Below, piece by piece: positions 1-12,211 of a DNA stretch of 64,000 nucleotides. The translations under genes and the position numbers were made by a program. Under the pieces are notes generated by a model. That model ran no database searches. It saw nothing but the letters and a program-made list of their open reading frames with translations, and was not told the DNA's origin. Every line of letters starts with the position of its first letter. Positions within the stretch are counted from its first letter, which is position 1. Origin of the DNA: Ophiobolus disseminans (taxonomy: Eukaryota; Ascomycota; Dothideomycetes; Pleosporales; Phaeosphaeriaceae); the NCBI GenBank assembly GCA_010093685.1, contig MU006218.1:531766-595765 (forward strand). The letters are read 5' to 3'.

Positions 1-1
1 T

Positions 2-688
2 GAAGCAGTCAAGGGTATGGGTCCAATCCTCGCCGGTGTCTCGATGTTTCCATGGACGTTTACTGTCGCTCCCGGCTCCGTTGCGACCGGCATTGCTATC
101 GCTGTTAGTGGAAAATACCGCTGGGCGAACTGGGCGGGCTGGTTTCTGGCTACACTTTGTATGGGCCTCCTCATTATGCTCAAACCCGACACCTCGACAG
201 TAGCCTGGATCTTCCTCAACCTGGTGGGCGGTGTCGGCACGGGTATGCTCTTTCCAGCTATGGCACTGGCCGTCCAAGCTAGCGCAGCGGTCAAAGACCA
301 AGCTTACGCCGCTAACATGTTCTCCTTCTTTCGCGCTTTTGGCCAGACGCTAGGTGTCGCGATTGGTGGCGTCATCTTCCAAAATCAAATGAGGAACAAG
401 ATGTTGACGTTTCCACTCCTCGCTGACTTGGCGGGTGAGTACTCGAAGGATGCTGCTGGGCTGGTCCAAATTATCAAGGAGATGCCAGCTAGTGACATGA
501 AAGAGCAATTGAGGGAAAGCTACACGGATGCCCTCAGGTACATCTGGATCGTCATGACCGTCTTCAGTGCTATCTCGCTCATCGTAACTTTATTCATCGA
601 TGAGTACGACCTTAATACTGCGATGGACAACGAGAGAGGTTTCAAGGACAAGGATAAGATCAAGGATGCGGAAAAAGAGGAACACTGA
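2..688 (+). CDS. MFS multidrug transporter, C-terminal part (5' truncated by window edge)
   Basis: The reading frame is open from base 2 to the stop at 688, so the gene begins outside the window; the first in-window Met (17) is internal. The piece starts with the EAVKG-M-GPILAGV stretch, which resembles the loop entering the C-terminal half of DHA14-type major facilitator drug/H+ antiporters. It then shows about five hydrophobic segments, including one near residues 70-90 (LNLVGGVGTGMLFPAMALAVQ) and a last one at TVFSAISLIVTLFI, and ends in a charged Lys/Asp/Glu tail. It would act in the plasma membrane as a proton-coupled exporter; the substrate cannot be told. The family is well supported, but the N-terminal half is not visible. 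Confidence 0.85.
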   Translation, partial: EAVKGMGPILAGVSMFPWTFTVAPGSVATGIAIAVSGKYRWANWAGWFLATLCMGLLIMLKPDTSTVAWIFLNLVGGVGTGMLFPAMALAVQASAAVKDQAYAANMFSFFRAFGQTLGVAIGGVIFQNQMRNKMLTFPLLADLAGEYSKDAAGLVQIIKEMPASDMKEQLRESYTDALRYIWIVMTVFSAISLIVTLFIDEYDLNTAMDNERGFKDKDKIKDAEKEEH

Positions 689-2414
689 GCACCCAACCGT
701 GTAGAATGTCTTACAACATTAGCGTGGCGTATGGGCATAAACTGTCATTAAGACTCAAGACTCGGTGTTTCAAGAGGTACACACATAGATCACGATTTTC
801 CTACACTCCCTAATACATAATGCTCGCCTCTCAAACACCCGAACAGTCATCAACGTGCAGGCAGTGGCTGACACATGCAAGTCAGATTCTAGATCGGTGG
901 CATCAAGTACAACGGCTGGGTGTCAGAGTCCGACCAGGATGAATTGTGAAACATGCCGTTGGCAGCATGTCCAGGGTAGGATGCGTGATGACGGGTGGGG
1001 ATGTCCTTGCATCAGGACGAATATCGTGGGCAACGTTGCCAGCGCGATGTCTCTGAATCCTGCTCATGCTGCTAATTGTCTCTCCAATACGTGCGGCAAG
1101 GCGCACTATTGCGCGATCCGTAAATAGTCGATAGAAGATGGCCGCGAGTTTTTAGCGGGGGTGTCTCTCATCTCGGATGGCGGAGGTTCCAAGGCGTCCC
1201 ACATGCCTCAGGCATCGAGGCCAAACGGCCGAAGTCTCGAGTATCGTGATGGAGAGACACGGCGCTGGATGTTGTGTCACAAAAGAAAATGCTGGGGACT
1301 CGTGTTTGTACCCGATGTCCAAGTACTAGACTTCAGGGCATGGGCGATCCATCTCTCAACAGTGTTTGCCACGACGACACCACGCTTGGCGCAATCGGAG
1401 AATTGCGCATCACGAGGGTGACCCTGTCCCAACGACGCGAGGAGTCAAGTCGCAATAATGACAAAGGCGTTGAAAGAAAGCTTTGTTACACCGCGCCCGT
1501 AAGGATTTCGGCTCCATGGTGGCACGCCAGCCGCGATTATGGGAGGGTGCGCAACGTGAGGTCAAATTGATGGGTCACAGGCTAGTCCATTGGCTGGCTA
1601 AGTGTTCGGGATAAAGGGGTGGTGGTGATCGCCAGCCCAGTCTGTCGTAAAATCGCCATCCACGCTCACCACAAGTCATTTTCAGCGCAGAACTGGTCGA
1701 GAACCGCGAAATTCTTGCTGCTCGAATTACTCCCGCATTTGGTATGAAGTGAGCGTCGAATCGATCTTCACCATTTGGCCGTGCGCACAAACCCTAAAAT
1801 TTAGTGCCGCATTTCTCGCCAATCAGCGGTCGCTAGGTCAACTCCACCCGAGCTCCCTCATCACGGCAGGAACCCACGCAAAACGCACAAGCTCGCTCCT
1901 GCCCGCGCCGACCCCAGCACCTTCCCCTTGGACGCGAGCTGCGACACTCTGACAACACCCTCGCGAGGCTGCTATCCAACTTTTCTTGCACAGCGCATCC
2001 CTCACCTCAGTCATTCGTTTCAGAATCCGCGCGCACTCGATCGAGCAAACCGAAACTACAATCACCTAATCCCCCGTTGACCTTACAGCTAGCGCCAAGC
2101 AACTGCATCATTGTGCCGGCTTCTCTCGACCCGCGACGCCATCGACTGCAGGAACGACCGATCTCCACCCACGCGTGGCTTCCTTCCTACCCAGCCCAGT
2201 TGGCTGGAGCCCTTCGCACACGTCTTTGCAGGCCAATTGACCGGCGCAGACGTCTTGAAGACGCCTCGGTCGTACCTTCCTCGCTGCGATCGCCGCTTCC
2301 GTCAGCAAACGCCGATCCTGGTCATGAGCGTGGCCACTTCCACCACCTCATAGCGAAGATCCACCACCAACACACGTTGCAGTATTCTTTTCGCGCCCCG
2401 CTGCCCGCGCCACG
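689..2414. other. Intergenic region, upstream of Rax2; no gene seen
   Basis: About 1.7 kb with only short overlapping ORFs on both strands, none with recognisable domains. The last 500 bases are C-rich and purine-poor, as in many fungal promoters and 5' UTRs, and probably hold the Rax2 promoter and leader. Confidence 0.6.
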
Positions 2415-5400
2415 ATGAGCAAGTACTTTGCTTCTCTCCTGGCCACGGGCGCCGGCAAGCTCGCCCTCTCGCTGCTCCTAGCATCTGCACCACACCTCAC
2501 CTCGGCGTACAGCTTTCGCCCTGTACCGTCCCCCAACCTTAATATCGGCGAACTCGGACGGGTAGCTTTCGCTGGCGACTTCGACGCCATCTCGCTCTAC
2601 GAATATGAAGGTCAGACTCAGGAAACACCCAACCGGAATGGCACGTTGTTATTGCGGTATCCCAACGGCGTGTTTGCCTCCATAAAAACAACCGACGCCG
2701 ATATCAAGGCCATGTGCAGCATCCAGATCAATGGCGCCGAGCGCATTGTTCTCGCGGGAAACTTCACCGGCATTGGCGGGATGCCCACACCTGGCGGCAT
2801 TGCGCTTCTCAACACCACAGACGGCAGAGTGGAAGATCTGAAAGGTTTGGACGGATCAGTAAACACCATCTTTTGCGACAAACCAGGCGGCCAAGTTTAC
2901 GTCGGAGGATTGTTCAAGGGGCTCAACTCAACCAACGCAATAGTGTGGAAGAACGGCTGGCAGGAGCTGTCTTTTGCAGGATTCAATGGCGCTGTCCACT
3001 CCATAACGCAAGGACCAAATGGCAACATCATCTTTGGAGGAGAGTTCAACGGCATCGGTAGTGGCAATGCGACAGTGGCTGCTGAGAACGCCACACAATC
3101 CATTCCCATCAGTAGTGCAAAAATTACCGGCCAAGCAAATTCAGTCACTCCAGGCTTCACGGACCCCAGTGTCATTGCCTGCAAAAATGACTTCAAGACA
3201 GGCGGCTCGGGTCAGACATGGCTCCTCGCTGACGGCGCGCCTGGATCTTTCAAGGCCGATTTCGGCTTTGGTTTTGAACCCACCAGGCTAAAGCTCTACA
3301 ATACGGACTTCGAGGGCCGTGGAACCAAGACCTGGCGCTTTACCGCATTGCCTGACGGCGGTATCATGAACATGACCTACACCGACCCCTCAACTGGTCG
3401 CCAGGCATTTTGTGATGCCACATGCCCGCTTCCTCGAGGCAATACCACTGCGCAAGACTTTACCTTCATCAATGTGGTTGGCATGAACTCCTTCAGGGTC
3501 GACATTTCAGACTGGTATGGACAAGGAGCTGGGTTGAATGGTATTCAGCTGTTCCAAGATGCCATGTACTCTTATGCTATTGACAGCTTCAACGAGCCCA
3601 AGAACTGCGGCCCCTCTACCACCCGGTCCGAATCTACGACAACTGGCACTTGGCGAGTATCACCATCGCAAAGTAGCTACTCGGAGTATTTGACAGCCGC
3701 GCTACAAGGAAATCCTGTTGACCCACAGTCGGCATCTGTCACATTCTACCCTGACATCAAGCAATCCGGCAATTATTCTGTCACCATCTACACTCCTGGC
3801 TGCCAAGGCGACAGTTCCTGTGGTGGTCGTGGACGGGTTAACGTCACCGCGACCATGTCTCAGGGCACGAACAACGAGACGATTCTTTGGCAGACAAACA
3901 ATTACGACAAGTACGATGAGGTGTACAATGGTTACATAGACGCTACCAGCGGCTTCCGACCAACCGTTGTCCTCCGACCGGCTGCTGGTCAGGCAGGTCC
4001 TCTGACTGTAGTGGCGCAGCGGGTGCGTTTCACCCTCCTGAAGGCCACTTCTGGCAACATCAACGGTCTCTACGAGTACGTGCCGGGACAGCCACTCAGT
4101 GATGATCTCTCCGACTCTGTCATCAACACCGCTGGTGCCACGCTGGATCCCAGAGAAAAGGCGCTCATCACAAGTCTTGCTACTGACAACCAGAACCTCT
4201 TTGTCGCCGGTGTTTTTGCCAACAACGATGGTCGAAACAACATCTTCTCGGTACGCCGTGACGCAAAGAACGCCTCGGCACTTCCGAATCGTGGGCTCAA
4301 TAGTCAGGTCATGACATTGCATCAACAAGACAGCACGCTCTACGTGGGTGGTAACTTTACTACTACAGGAGACGAAACCATACAAGGGCTGAATGGAGTG
4401 GCCACTTTCACCAACAATCAGTGGCAACCGCTAGGCGCTGGTGTTAACGGTGTTGTTCTGTACATTGTACCGTTTTCACTCAACATCACCGCGAACAAGC
4501 CGGAGCAGGTGCTTGCTATTAGTGGCTTTTTCAATCGCGTCAACGCATTCGAGAGAACTCCAGCTACAAACGTTCAAGACTTCGCTGTTTGGGTGCCATC
4601 TCAGAAAAATTGGCTGCACAACCTAAAATTCTACTCTCTCGCGATGTCTGGCCGTCTGATGGCATTCTCTGACATTCCTGGCGGCGATCGCTGGTTTGGC
4701 GGTTCTATTTCTTCGGGAGCCCTTCTTGCGAGTGGTACGGCTGAGCTGCAACACACTGATAGCAGCTTGTCACTCGGCGCCTTTCCTGCTGATTTGCAGG
4801 CCCAAAGAGAGCGCGCTTCCCGCCGAAAGCGTGCCATCCTGGACGGACAAAACATGAACACGACCGGAGTTCGCACTGGCACATTCTACGTGACCAAAAC
4901 AATGAACAAGACCATTCTCGCGGGTCACTTCGCAACTACTGCAGGTGGCCAGAACATTACCAATGTCCTCATTATTGATGGAGCTGCCAAAGATACTATC
5001 ACTGGCTTTGGCGAGCAACTGGACGCGAACTCGACATTCACAGCGCTTGCGGTTCAAAACGATATACTGTATGCTGGGGGTATGGTAACCGGACAAATCG
5101 AGAATAATCGCGTCGCTGGTCTCGTTGCCTACGAACTTGTGAATCACAAGTTCGCGATTACCCAGCCACCTCTGCTTCAAGGACGAAATGTCACAGTAAA
5201 CGCTATTTCACCTAGGCCGAACTCGAACGATGTCTATGTCGCTGGTCGGTTTCAATCAGCTGGGTCGTTAAGCTGTGCCGCCATGTGCATCTGGAACACT
5301 GATCGCAACCAATGGGCAAGCCCGGGCAACGGCCTCTCTGGCGAAGTATCCTCTCTTACGTGGACTGCAGACAACGTGCTGTACATTGCTGGCAACCTGA

Positions 5401-6185
5401 CGTCTGGAAGCAACCAAACCACAATTCTCAAGTACGATTCCTCGAACAGCCAGTACACGGTGGTTCCTGGTGCCGATAAACTTCCAGGTCCCGTAAGTGC
5501 ACTCACGGTTGCCACCCAGAGCGGAAGCGAGTTTTGGGTTGCTGGTATCGGAAATGACGGTGCTGCCTACCTCCAGCGTTTTGACGGTGAAAAGTGGATG
5601 CCTGTTGACAGTAAACTCTTCGGCGAGCGCACCGATATTCGCGGCATCCAGGTACTGAGTCTATCAACCAACCACGATCGCTCAAATGTGATCGATCAAG
5701 ACCAGGATCTTCTGCTCATGGGCCATATCAACATCCCCAGCTTCAGAAACGACAGCGCCGTGTCTGCTGCCCTCTTCAATGGCACTGGTCTCATTCCATT
5801 CCTACTTGCGACGAAAGGCGCAGACGGCCAGACTACAGATGGCAGTTTGTCGTCTATCTTTGTCGAGCATCCCAACTCATTTTTCATGTCATCTAGTAAG
5901 TTCAAAATGCGCTAGTCACAATATGGGCAGCTTGAGCAGTTTGGCTAATGAACAGCAGAAAAACACCTCGCTCTATGGGCCATCGTCCTCATTGGTCTCG
6001 CCATCGCTCTTGTCCTCACCTTCTTGCTTGTCGTGGCTGGTATTATCCTCGAATGGTACCGCAAGAAGGCGAAAGGCTACTCACCTGCCCCACAATCATA
6101 TCCCGATCGGCTAGGCAACGTTGGGCGTCTGCCACCGGAGCAACTGTTCGGAACACTGTCAGGCCCGCGAGCACCAGCAATCTAG
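2415..6185 (+). CDS. rax2: Rax2-like polarity/bud-site landmark protein
   Basis: Two exons, 2415..5895 and 5956..6185 (donor GTAAGT, branch GCTAATG, acceptor AACAG), giving about 1236 aa. A signal peptide (residues ~1-32, ending in LTSA) is followed by a very large ectodomain of repeated beta-propeller/kelch-like blades with recurring VYVGG/LYVGGNF/IFGGEF motifs and many N-glycosylation sites. A dibasic patch lies near residue ~803 (RRKR). Exon 2 supplies the single transmembrane helix (WAIVLIGLAIALVLTFLLVV) and a short cytoplasmic tail with RLPPEQLFGTLS, a tail typical of fungal Rax2. Without the splice the ORF would stop before the membrane helix. In yeasts Rax2 marks growth or division sites; in hyphae it takes part in polarised tip growth. 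Confidence 0.92.
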
Positions 6186-7444
6186 GCAAGAGCAGGGATT
6201 TTCCGAGACTGATGTCTGAGACATTGACACCACTTATTCCAAGCAACCAAAATCATAACATGAGTGACAGCACTGTGTATGCTGGAAACGACCCAGGCCA
6301 TTTGGACCCTCCGATACCTACGTTATAGAGCGACGTAGTCCGACCAATAGCCTCTCGCGATGCTAGCGATCAGAGTGATTCCAGGAGGACGAGCAAATTC
6401 ATTGAGCATGTGTAATCGCGTGTACAGCAAAGATGATGGTTATGGACGCAACAAACCACGCTCCGGCATTGCGCCATCCCTGTCGACCCCCACGTAGGAT
6501 TAGATTCACGCACTCTCACTCGGCCTGGACTTTGCGGGACTGAATACCGGAGCGGATGATGGGGTGAACACTTTCCGCTTTGCGATGTGGTAGCACCAGT
6601 TTGGCCGTTTTCTTCTTTTCGTGTTTACACTTTTTCCGAAAGCGTTTGATACCACTGGCGCGCTTTCTGTAGCCCAGTCTTTCATAAGATCTTTCTCTTG
6701 TCTTTTTCACCCATTGTGTACCAACCATACTTTTCTTTGTGTGATCGTGTGAGCTTGCCAGTCCTTAGACTGCGTGTGTAATGTGTACTGTACTCCTAGT
6801 GGGTCTCGTAGTAATAAAGGGGAAGGGAGGCTGCGTGCTAGTCGCGCGCCGGGGAATGATGGGAAAGCGAGGCGGATGTGCATATCTGATAATGTATCTA
6901 GGGCGTGAGGGGCGATCGATCATGGACGCCCCTAATTGAAGCGTGGTCGTAATTACAATCTAGTTACCAAAGTCTGATTTCCAATGCGGCGAGCTTTCTA
7001 TATTGCCGTTCGAGCGGACATGTCAGAAGCGAGTCAGAAAGTCCGGCTCTCGGTCGTCCGAAATAAGTGGAATTAGATGGGTGGCCTAGCCTACCCGCGC
7101 TATACTCTCGACAATTTCAGCTTACCGAAAGTCAGGAACCGGTCAGAATGACGCACTATGGGACCTGCGGCGGAGTCTCATTGTTCAGCAAAGATGGGGC
7201 ACGGCCCTATATCACCAATGTGGTGTCTTCGCCCTGGCCCTGGCTCGAGCCCGGTGGCTGTATAAGAAACATCAAGAAGCCTGTCAATGGGTGGACACTG
7301 GTCACCGAAGAAATTCAACATTACGCAGGCAGAGCAACGCAAGGAAAGAAAAAACAACAAGTTCTACATATCTCTAGAGATACACCACAGCTCCAACACC
7401 CCAACATCCATTTTACCCTATAACAACAACAACCACCACTCAAA
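6186..7444. other. Intergenic region, Rax2 3' end and hydrolase promoter
   Basis: No convincing gene. The 118-codon ORF at 7067-7423 lacks any known domain and overlaps the probable promoter and leader of the hydrolase at 7445. Confidence 0.55.
7261..7266 (+). promoter_or_regulatory. Candidate TATA box of the alpha/beta hydrolase gene
   Basis: TATAAG lies 179 bases before the ATG at 7445 and is followed by an A/C-rich leader (CAACAACAACC) running into the start codon. Assignment rests on position only. Confidence 0.35.
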
Positions 7445-8334
7445 ATGAACGTCACCAACCCCACCATCCTCTTCGTCCCAGGCTCCTTCGCCCCTCCCAC
7501 AATCTACGCAGCCACCATTGCCCACATGCGCAACCTCGGCTTCCCATCCGTCGCGCTCGAACTTCCATCAACCGTAAAGCGCATGCCCCTCGCCCCCGCA
7601 ACCATGTTAGACGATGCATCCGTCATCACCCGCGCTGTCGAAACTATCCTTAGCCAGGGCAAGGAAGTCGTCGTGGTGTCCCACTCGTACGGCGGCACGC
7701 CCATGTCTCAAGCCCTTGTTGGGCTCGACGTCAAGCGCATGATCTACGTGACGGCGATTGCGCCCAAAGTCGGGCAGAATCAGGTGCAGGCGCTGGGTGC
7801 AGAGGTTTTGCCTATGGAAGAAGTTGTACGTTCACCTCACCGCACACGACTTCTTGGCGTTGACAATGCGGATGTATATCCGTTGTGATGCTTTTAGCTA
7901 ACACACAATACAACAGGGCGGATACATGCACCTCGACGCCGTCGCCTTTGCCGCAAATACCTGCAACGACCTCCCCTGGGAACTTGCATACGAAGCCACG
8001 CTCAACTTCGCGCACCACTCCGCTTCGTCGTTTCTGCAGCCCGTAACGCAGGTTGCGTATGCGGATGGCAAGATCCCGGTTAGTTATGTCGTGACCGAGA
8101 AGGATCTGGTTGTTCCGGTTGCTGCGCAGAGGGGGTTTATCAAGGTTATTGAAGAGGCGAGTGGGAGGAATGTTAGTGTTGTGAGCTTGGAGAGTAGTAA
8201 GTACATGATGTGTATGGGTGCATGGGATGGGTGAGGGCTAATTTTGTGATGTAGGTCATTGCCCGAATTGGAGTATACCGGAGAGGTTGGGAGATGTTAT
8301 TGTGGCCGAGACGCAGAAGGAGGATGAGTGGTGA
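7445..8334 (+). CDS. Alpha/beta-hydrolase fold protein
   Basis: Three exons, 7445..7825, 7917..8196 and 8255..8334, give 246 aa. The introns use GTACGT..ACAG and GTAAGT..GTAG; both junctions keep frame. The protein begins with a core strand ILFVPGSFAPP carrying the oxyanion region, has the nucleophile elbow SHSYGG (Ser81), and ends with an SHCPNWS motif in exon 3 that supplies the probable catalytic His. This short architecture with a His near the C-terminus matches the AB_hydrolase_6-type esterases/lactonases common in ascomycetes. There is no signal peptide, so it is probably cytosolic. The substrate is unknown and no biosynthetic cluster surrounds it. Confidence 0.85.
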
Positions 8335-8643
8335 GGGTCACGGGTTGGTATGTAGGCTGAGATGCGAAGTAATGGAAGGACTAGAGTGGAAATATGGAAG
8401 GATTGGAGTAGGATTGTGGAAGAATTGGAGTTGTAAGAATTGTATTGGAAAGATCGAAAGATCGGAATGGACCTTTGAGGTTGGGCAATGATGGAAGAGC
8501 TTGCCGTAATATTGTTACGGTATGTGTATAATGGAACTGATATGCCACACTCCGCATCCCCATTGCAAATCACCTCTTCTGATATCATTTTTCCAGCTCC
8601 TCCCAAGACCTTGCATCATCATCCAACAGGCGCAGGGAGCGCT
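8335..8643. other. Intergenic region between hydrolase and pseudogene
   Basis: Purine-rich sequence following the hydrolase stop. It is probably the hydrolase 3' UTR; nothing else is recognisable. Confidence 0.5.
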
Positions 8644-9463
8644 TTACGTTGTCAACAACGGCAAAAGAATCTCGTCGAGACACTTGAACATTCGAGGCGT
8701 CTCCTCAGACACGTTCCTCATATTGATGTTCCGCGGTGGCATAAAGGTCTTCGGCCCAGGATACACAATATAATCCACATCAACAACTACATCTCGTTCA
8801 CCAACCCTAGCCACGAGGTTTTCTCGCGTCTCGCCCTGGTTCTTGTCCTTCGTCAGGCAGTACGCCCTCTCGCAAACAAAGATCGAGCATGGCACGATGA
8901 CGCGCCGCGTACCCGGAAATGTTCATCGCAAAGGTAGACTCGGGATCTGGAGGTAGTAGCGGTTGAATAAGTAGAAGAAAGGTTCGCCGGCCGTGATGCC
9001 ATCTCGTTGTTACGCCAAGAGAGAGTCAGCCCAGCGATCCAGAGTGTATGGACTGGCGTCTAAGGGGTGGAAGGCGACATAGAATGGAGTGCGAAGGCTG
9101 ATGACTCGTCGTAGAACTGCCGGCACACACGTGGCAGGCTGAAAGCCCACAGGCTCGAGTTTTGATGAATGCCATCGACGAAGAGTGGATTACCACGTGG
9201 CTCTTCGATCATGATATGCCCGAGCCGCTTTGGATGCATATAGAGTTCGACTGCGAGATCGGCAAGCAAGTCATCCAGTGTCATGTTTCAAAGCTCTCCG
9301 GGAAGATGCATAAGACGTGATGCATTGTTTGGAGCTCTTGAGGTAACAAGATGTGCTGCAAGGCGAGCGGTGTCCAGTAGTCCGTTCTCGAGGCGTTGAG
9401 GGCGGTGTTTCGCTTCTGGGCCGCCGGAACGTCATTGATAAGGCTTTCTGGATTTCGTTGCAA
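8644..9463 (-). pseudogene. Broken LPxELRN (2EXR/F-box-like) family gene
   Basis: Read on the minus strand, family-like pieces follow in order but in different frames. First comes a degraded LPQELQTMHH segment (about 9340-9300) in the frame that stops at 9281. Next is a segment from 9284 containing LPRVCRQFYDESSAF, the family's CRQxY motif. A shift near 9095-9085 then leads into FHPLDASPYTLDRWAD. After an in-frame TAA (about 9018) and a TGA (about 8922) the frame continues to 8644 through VIVPCSIFVCERAYC. No intron pattern explains the breaks, so at least two shifts and two stops are needed. It belongs with the similar loci at 9890-12558. The exact 5' end is uncertain. Confidence 0.6.
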
Positions 9464-9889
9464 GCTTTCTGTGCATGGTATGTGTTCGCTACTTGGCTAG
9501 CTAGCTCAGCAAGACTATCGGATGCTGCTTTATATCAGGAATATAGCTGGTGCAATCAATTAAGTTTGGTTTGCTGTAAATGATGCACACTCGGTTTGTG
9601 ACTGTAGGTAAGCGACAGTGGTTTGAAACAAGCATCGTGACGAGTGTGATCTGGAAGTGAACCACACGATATCGAATTTAGGTGATGAGGACGCTGCAGT
9701 AAACAACATCATCTCGAATTTCTCACTAGTGCGAAAAGAGGTTAGCGTTTTCTTACCAGTACTCCCGAGCGGAACCCTCACTCTTATCCGTCTGCTCACC
9801 CCTCCTCAACGAAATCTTCCCTACCCACTGCCAAATCAACTGCACTCGAGTATACCTTTTCAACGAAAGTCGTCGCCTTCAAAACCAAG
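9464..9889. other. Intergenic region between two pseudogenes
   Basis: No ORF with recognisable content. It separates the minus-strand pseudogene from the plus-strand one, so they diverge from here. Confidence 0.5.
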
Positions 9890-10653
9890 ATGCCCAGCAG
9901 CGCAAATGCTGGCCTGAGCTTGAGGTCACCGGACCATCTTGCTCATATGTAGGTCATGCTCCGTGTAGCTAAGGCATCCACTCACAAAGTTTCAATAGCT
10001 CCATTACCAATAGCCTCGCCTCGCTTTTCCTCAGACTTCCACCTGAGCTACGAAACCGCATCTATGAGCTTTGCTTCGGCGGCCTGCGCATTGAGTACGA
10101 CAAACAGTACAGGAGTCAACCTCGATCAGAAAAAAAAGGTCTTTCTGGAAGCATCTGGGCGTGGAAAAATCCTCGAATCTTATGTTCAAGCTTTGTGCTT
10201 GTTTCCCTCAATTTGTCGACAGTTGTACACTGAGACGTCGAGTCTTGTGCTGTCGTTGAATGAACTGGAATTCCCGGAGCCGGTCACACTCGCACGCTAA
10301 TAACACGCTTGACAATAACGCAAACAAACGCCATCACTAATGTAGACATCGACTGGCCTTATTTAATTTGGCAGATGAGCCACTCTGACCCGTTCGTTGG
10401 ATCGAGACATCCGACTTTGAAGCGCAGGAAGCATTTTGAAGATCTACCTGAAGTCTGTGCAAAGCTCCCCGGTCTGCAGCGTATCCGGATCAATGCATTA
10501 CCTGGTATAACACCTGATAATGAGCAAGGGAAATCTTTGATCGAAGATCTGCGAAAAGAATTGTCCCAACAGAAAGGGAAGCGGGTAGTGATGGACTTGT
10601 GGTATCGTGATACTGGGTATGTTGAAGTCACACACCTGCAAATCTTTTGCTAA
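9890..10653 (+). pseudogene. Frameshifted LPxELRN (2EXR/F-box-like) family gene
   Basis: Exon 1 (9890..9948, starting MPSSANAGLS) splices in phase 2 at AT|GTAGGT to exon 2 at 10014 (CCAATAG acceptor). This yields LASLFLRLPPELRNRIYELCF, the family's N-terminal motif. The frame then fails at an A8 run (10130-10137). The conserved continuation, including SICRQLYTETSSLVLSL, is in another frame. A second shift near 10285-10300 is needed to reach the last part, NVDIDWPYLIWQM..LRKELSQQKGKR, ending at 10653. Order and spacing fit one ancestral gene of about 230 codons. Two real frameshifts are more likely than introns; assembly error in the A-run is possible. Confidence 0.7.
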
Positions 10654-11381
10654 TTTATCAAAGCGTATGAGTTGCTGGCGGTGGCGTACGTCGAGGTCCT
10701 ATGTGCGCGGGTAGGAAACATACGCCGTCCAATATATGGCTCGAGATTATTTATTAAGACGCAAAAAGGAGTATGCGGGGACTGAATGCCTCGGTGAGGT
10801 CATGTCGGCTACAGCTGCCGTTTGGTGCACAGCTAGCCTGTTAAGGCATGGCATTGCTACATAGCTAGAGGTAACATTAGGAGCTACGGCTATACCCAAC
10901 TTCCGCATGTACACCTCCTGCTTGTTTCCAAGTTCTGAAAATTTTAAGGATCCCACGACCGAGGTTTTCAGGTCTGACAAACGTGTACGATGGAAGTTGT
11001 CGCAAAGCTGGCAGAGGCAACCTAAATTGCAGCCTTTCAATGATGCGCGGCGGTCTCAGGTTCGATTAATTCTTCGTAGATCAACGTTTCCTGTTTTCTT
11101 ACGTACGCTTTAGTTCCCAGAACGCACCAGTTCCCCTAGCTCCTCACCTTATCTTTCATAGCCTCCAAAGTCTTTGAGTTTCCTTCGCTCGTTAGCGTAC
11201 TCCCAAGCTCCTTTTTGTACAAATTTCCATCGTTGAAGTCTGACTCCCACTACCACAAGTTGACGTCTCTATTTTACCCGAGCAACATGATCGACAGGAA
11301 GCAAGCTCAAGGTGTCGGAATTACAACAGCTGCAGAGACTGACATGAATGTTTTGCTACCACAATCCTTTGCGAACGTCTA
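10654..11381. other. Intergenic region between two pseudogenes
   Basis: Short unrelated ORFs only. An exon 1 for the following locus may lie near 11288 (ATG ATC GAC..), but no acceptor can be found to join it. Confidence 0.5.
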
Positions 11382-11966
11382 ATGCCGATGATCCCATGTT
11401 CCATATCAAACCTGAATCAATCACCTCTCTTGCGACTACTCGCAGATTTGCGAAACATCACATACGATTACGCGCTCAGATACCTCAGAATATCGCTCTT
11501 CCAACCCTCGCCAGATTCGCCGTCGATCATTGTATGTAGTGTGAAGAATGTAGGAGCCGGAGACTTGGCGAATCACTCCAAAGAGTGCATTCGGTTTTTG
11601 TATACATGTCGTTAAATTTACGTCGAGGCAAAACATGTGATTTTTAAGCTCAAAGATTTTAAGGCCTTCCGTCCGGGGAAGTTCCACCGCCTTGTGAGCG
11701 CAATGGGTCAGGAACAACGCGACTTGATCCAGACTGTGAGATTGAACTTCAAGGGTAACGCCATTGCTCCCGCAAGTATTATGGCGCTCGTACTTGAAGG
11801 TTGCAGTAACAAACTTCACCTGAGGCCTACACTCCTCTCAAAGGTCTCGTCGGTGCCACTCATGTATGAGAGATTGGCTACGTCTTGCCTAGATCTGACC
11901 CTTAACTTTACTTTTCAAGCCTACCCAATGATCTATCACGCAGTGACACTGGTCTTGGGGGACTAG
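11382..11966 (+). pseudogene. LPxELRN-family gene with a single nonsense codon
   Basis: A single frame runs from 11382 to 11966 and is interrupted only by TAA at 11613-11615. The N-terminal motif is degraded (LLRLLADLRNITYDYAL). The stop falls exactly inside the family's TCRQIYxEA motif: the sequence reads TCR-stop-IYVEAKHVIF, so CAA (Gln) has become TAA. After the stop the frame continues for 117 codons with normal composition, including FHRLVSAMGQEQRDLIQTVRL. The original start is not visible; upstream exon 1 and an acceptor appear lost. Readthrough or RNA editing cannot be excluded but is unsupported. Confidence 0.65.
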
Positions 11967-12211
11967 GCAGCGACATGGCACTGAGCAATCACCTGCGAGA
12001 TGACAAAATACTCGATCTGTTCTAGAATCCTCTCCCTATCAGACAGGGAGTAACGCTAAGGTCGCTTACAAGCCGTGACGTTAAAGGTTTAGCTCTCTTT
12101 CTAGTATCTTATTCATTGAGCCGTTATCCTTTCACTCCCACTCTCAAATTCACTCCAAACCCGACAGCACTTGTACCAGCACCTCGACACTCGACTGAAA
12201 CCACCGCACCC

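Noticed and set aside
3702..4427. 241-codon minus-strand ORF inside Rax2
   Set aside because: Antisense shadow of a well-supported gene.
5948..6328. 126-codon ORF over the Rax2 second exon
   Set aside because: Different frame from the transmembrane and RLPPEQLFGTLS tail, which is clearly the coding one.
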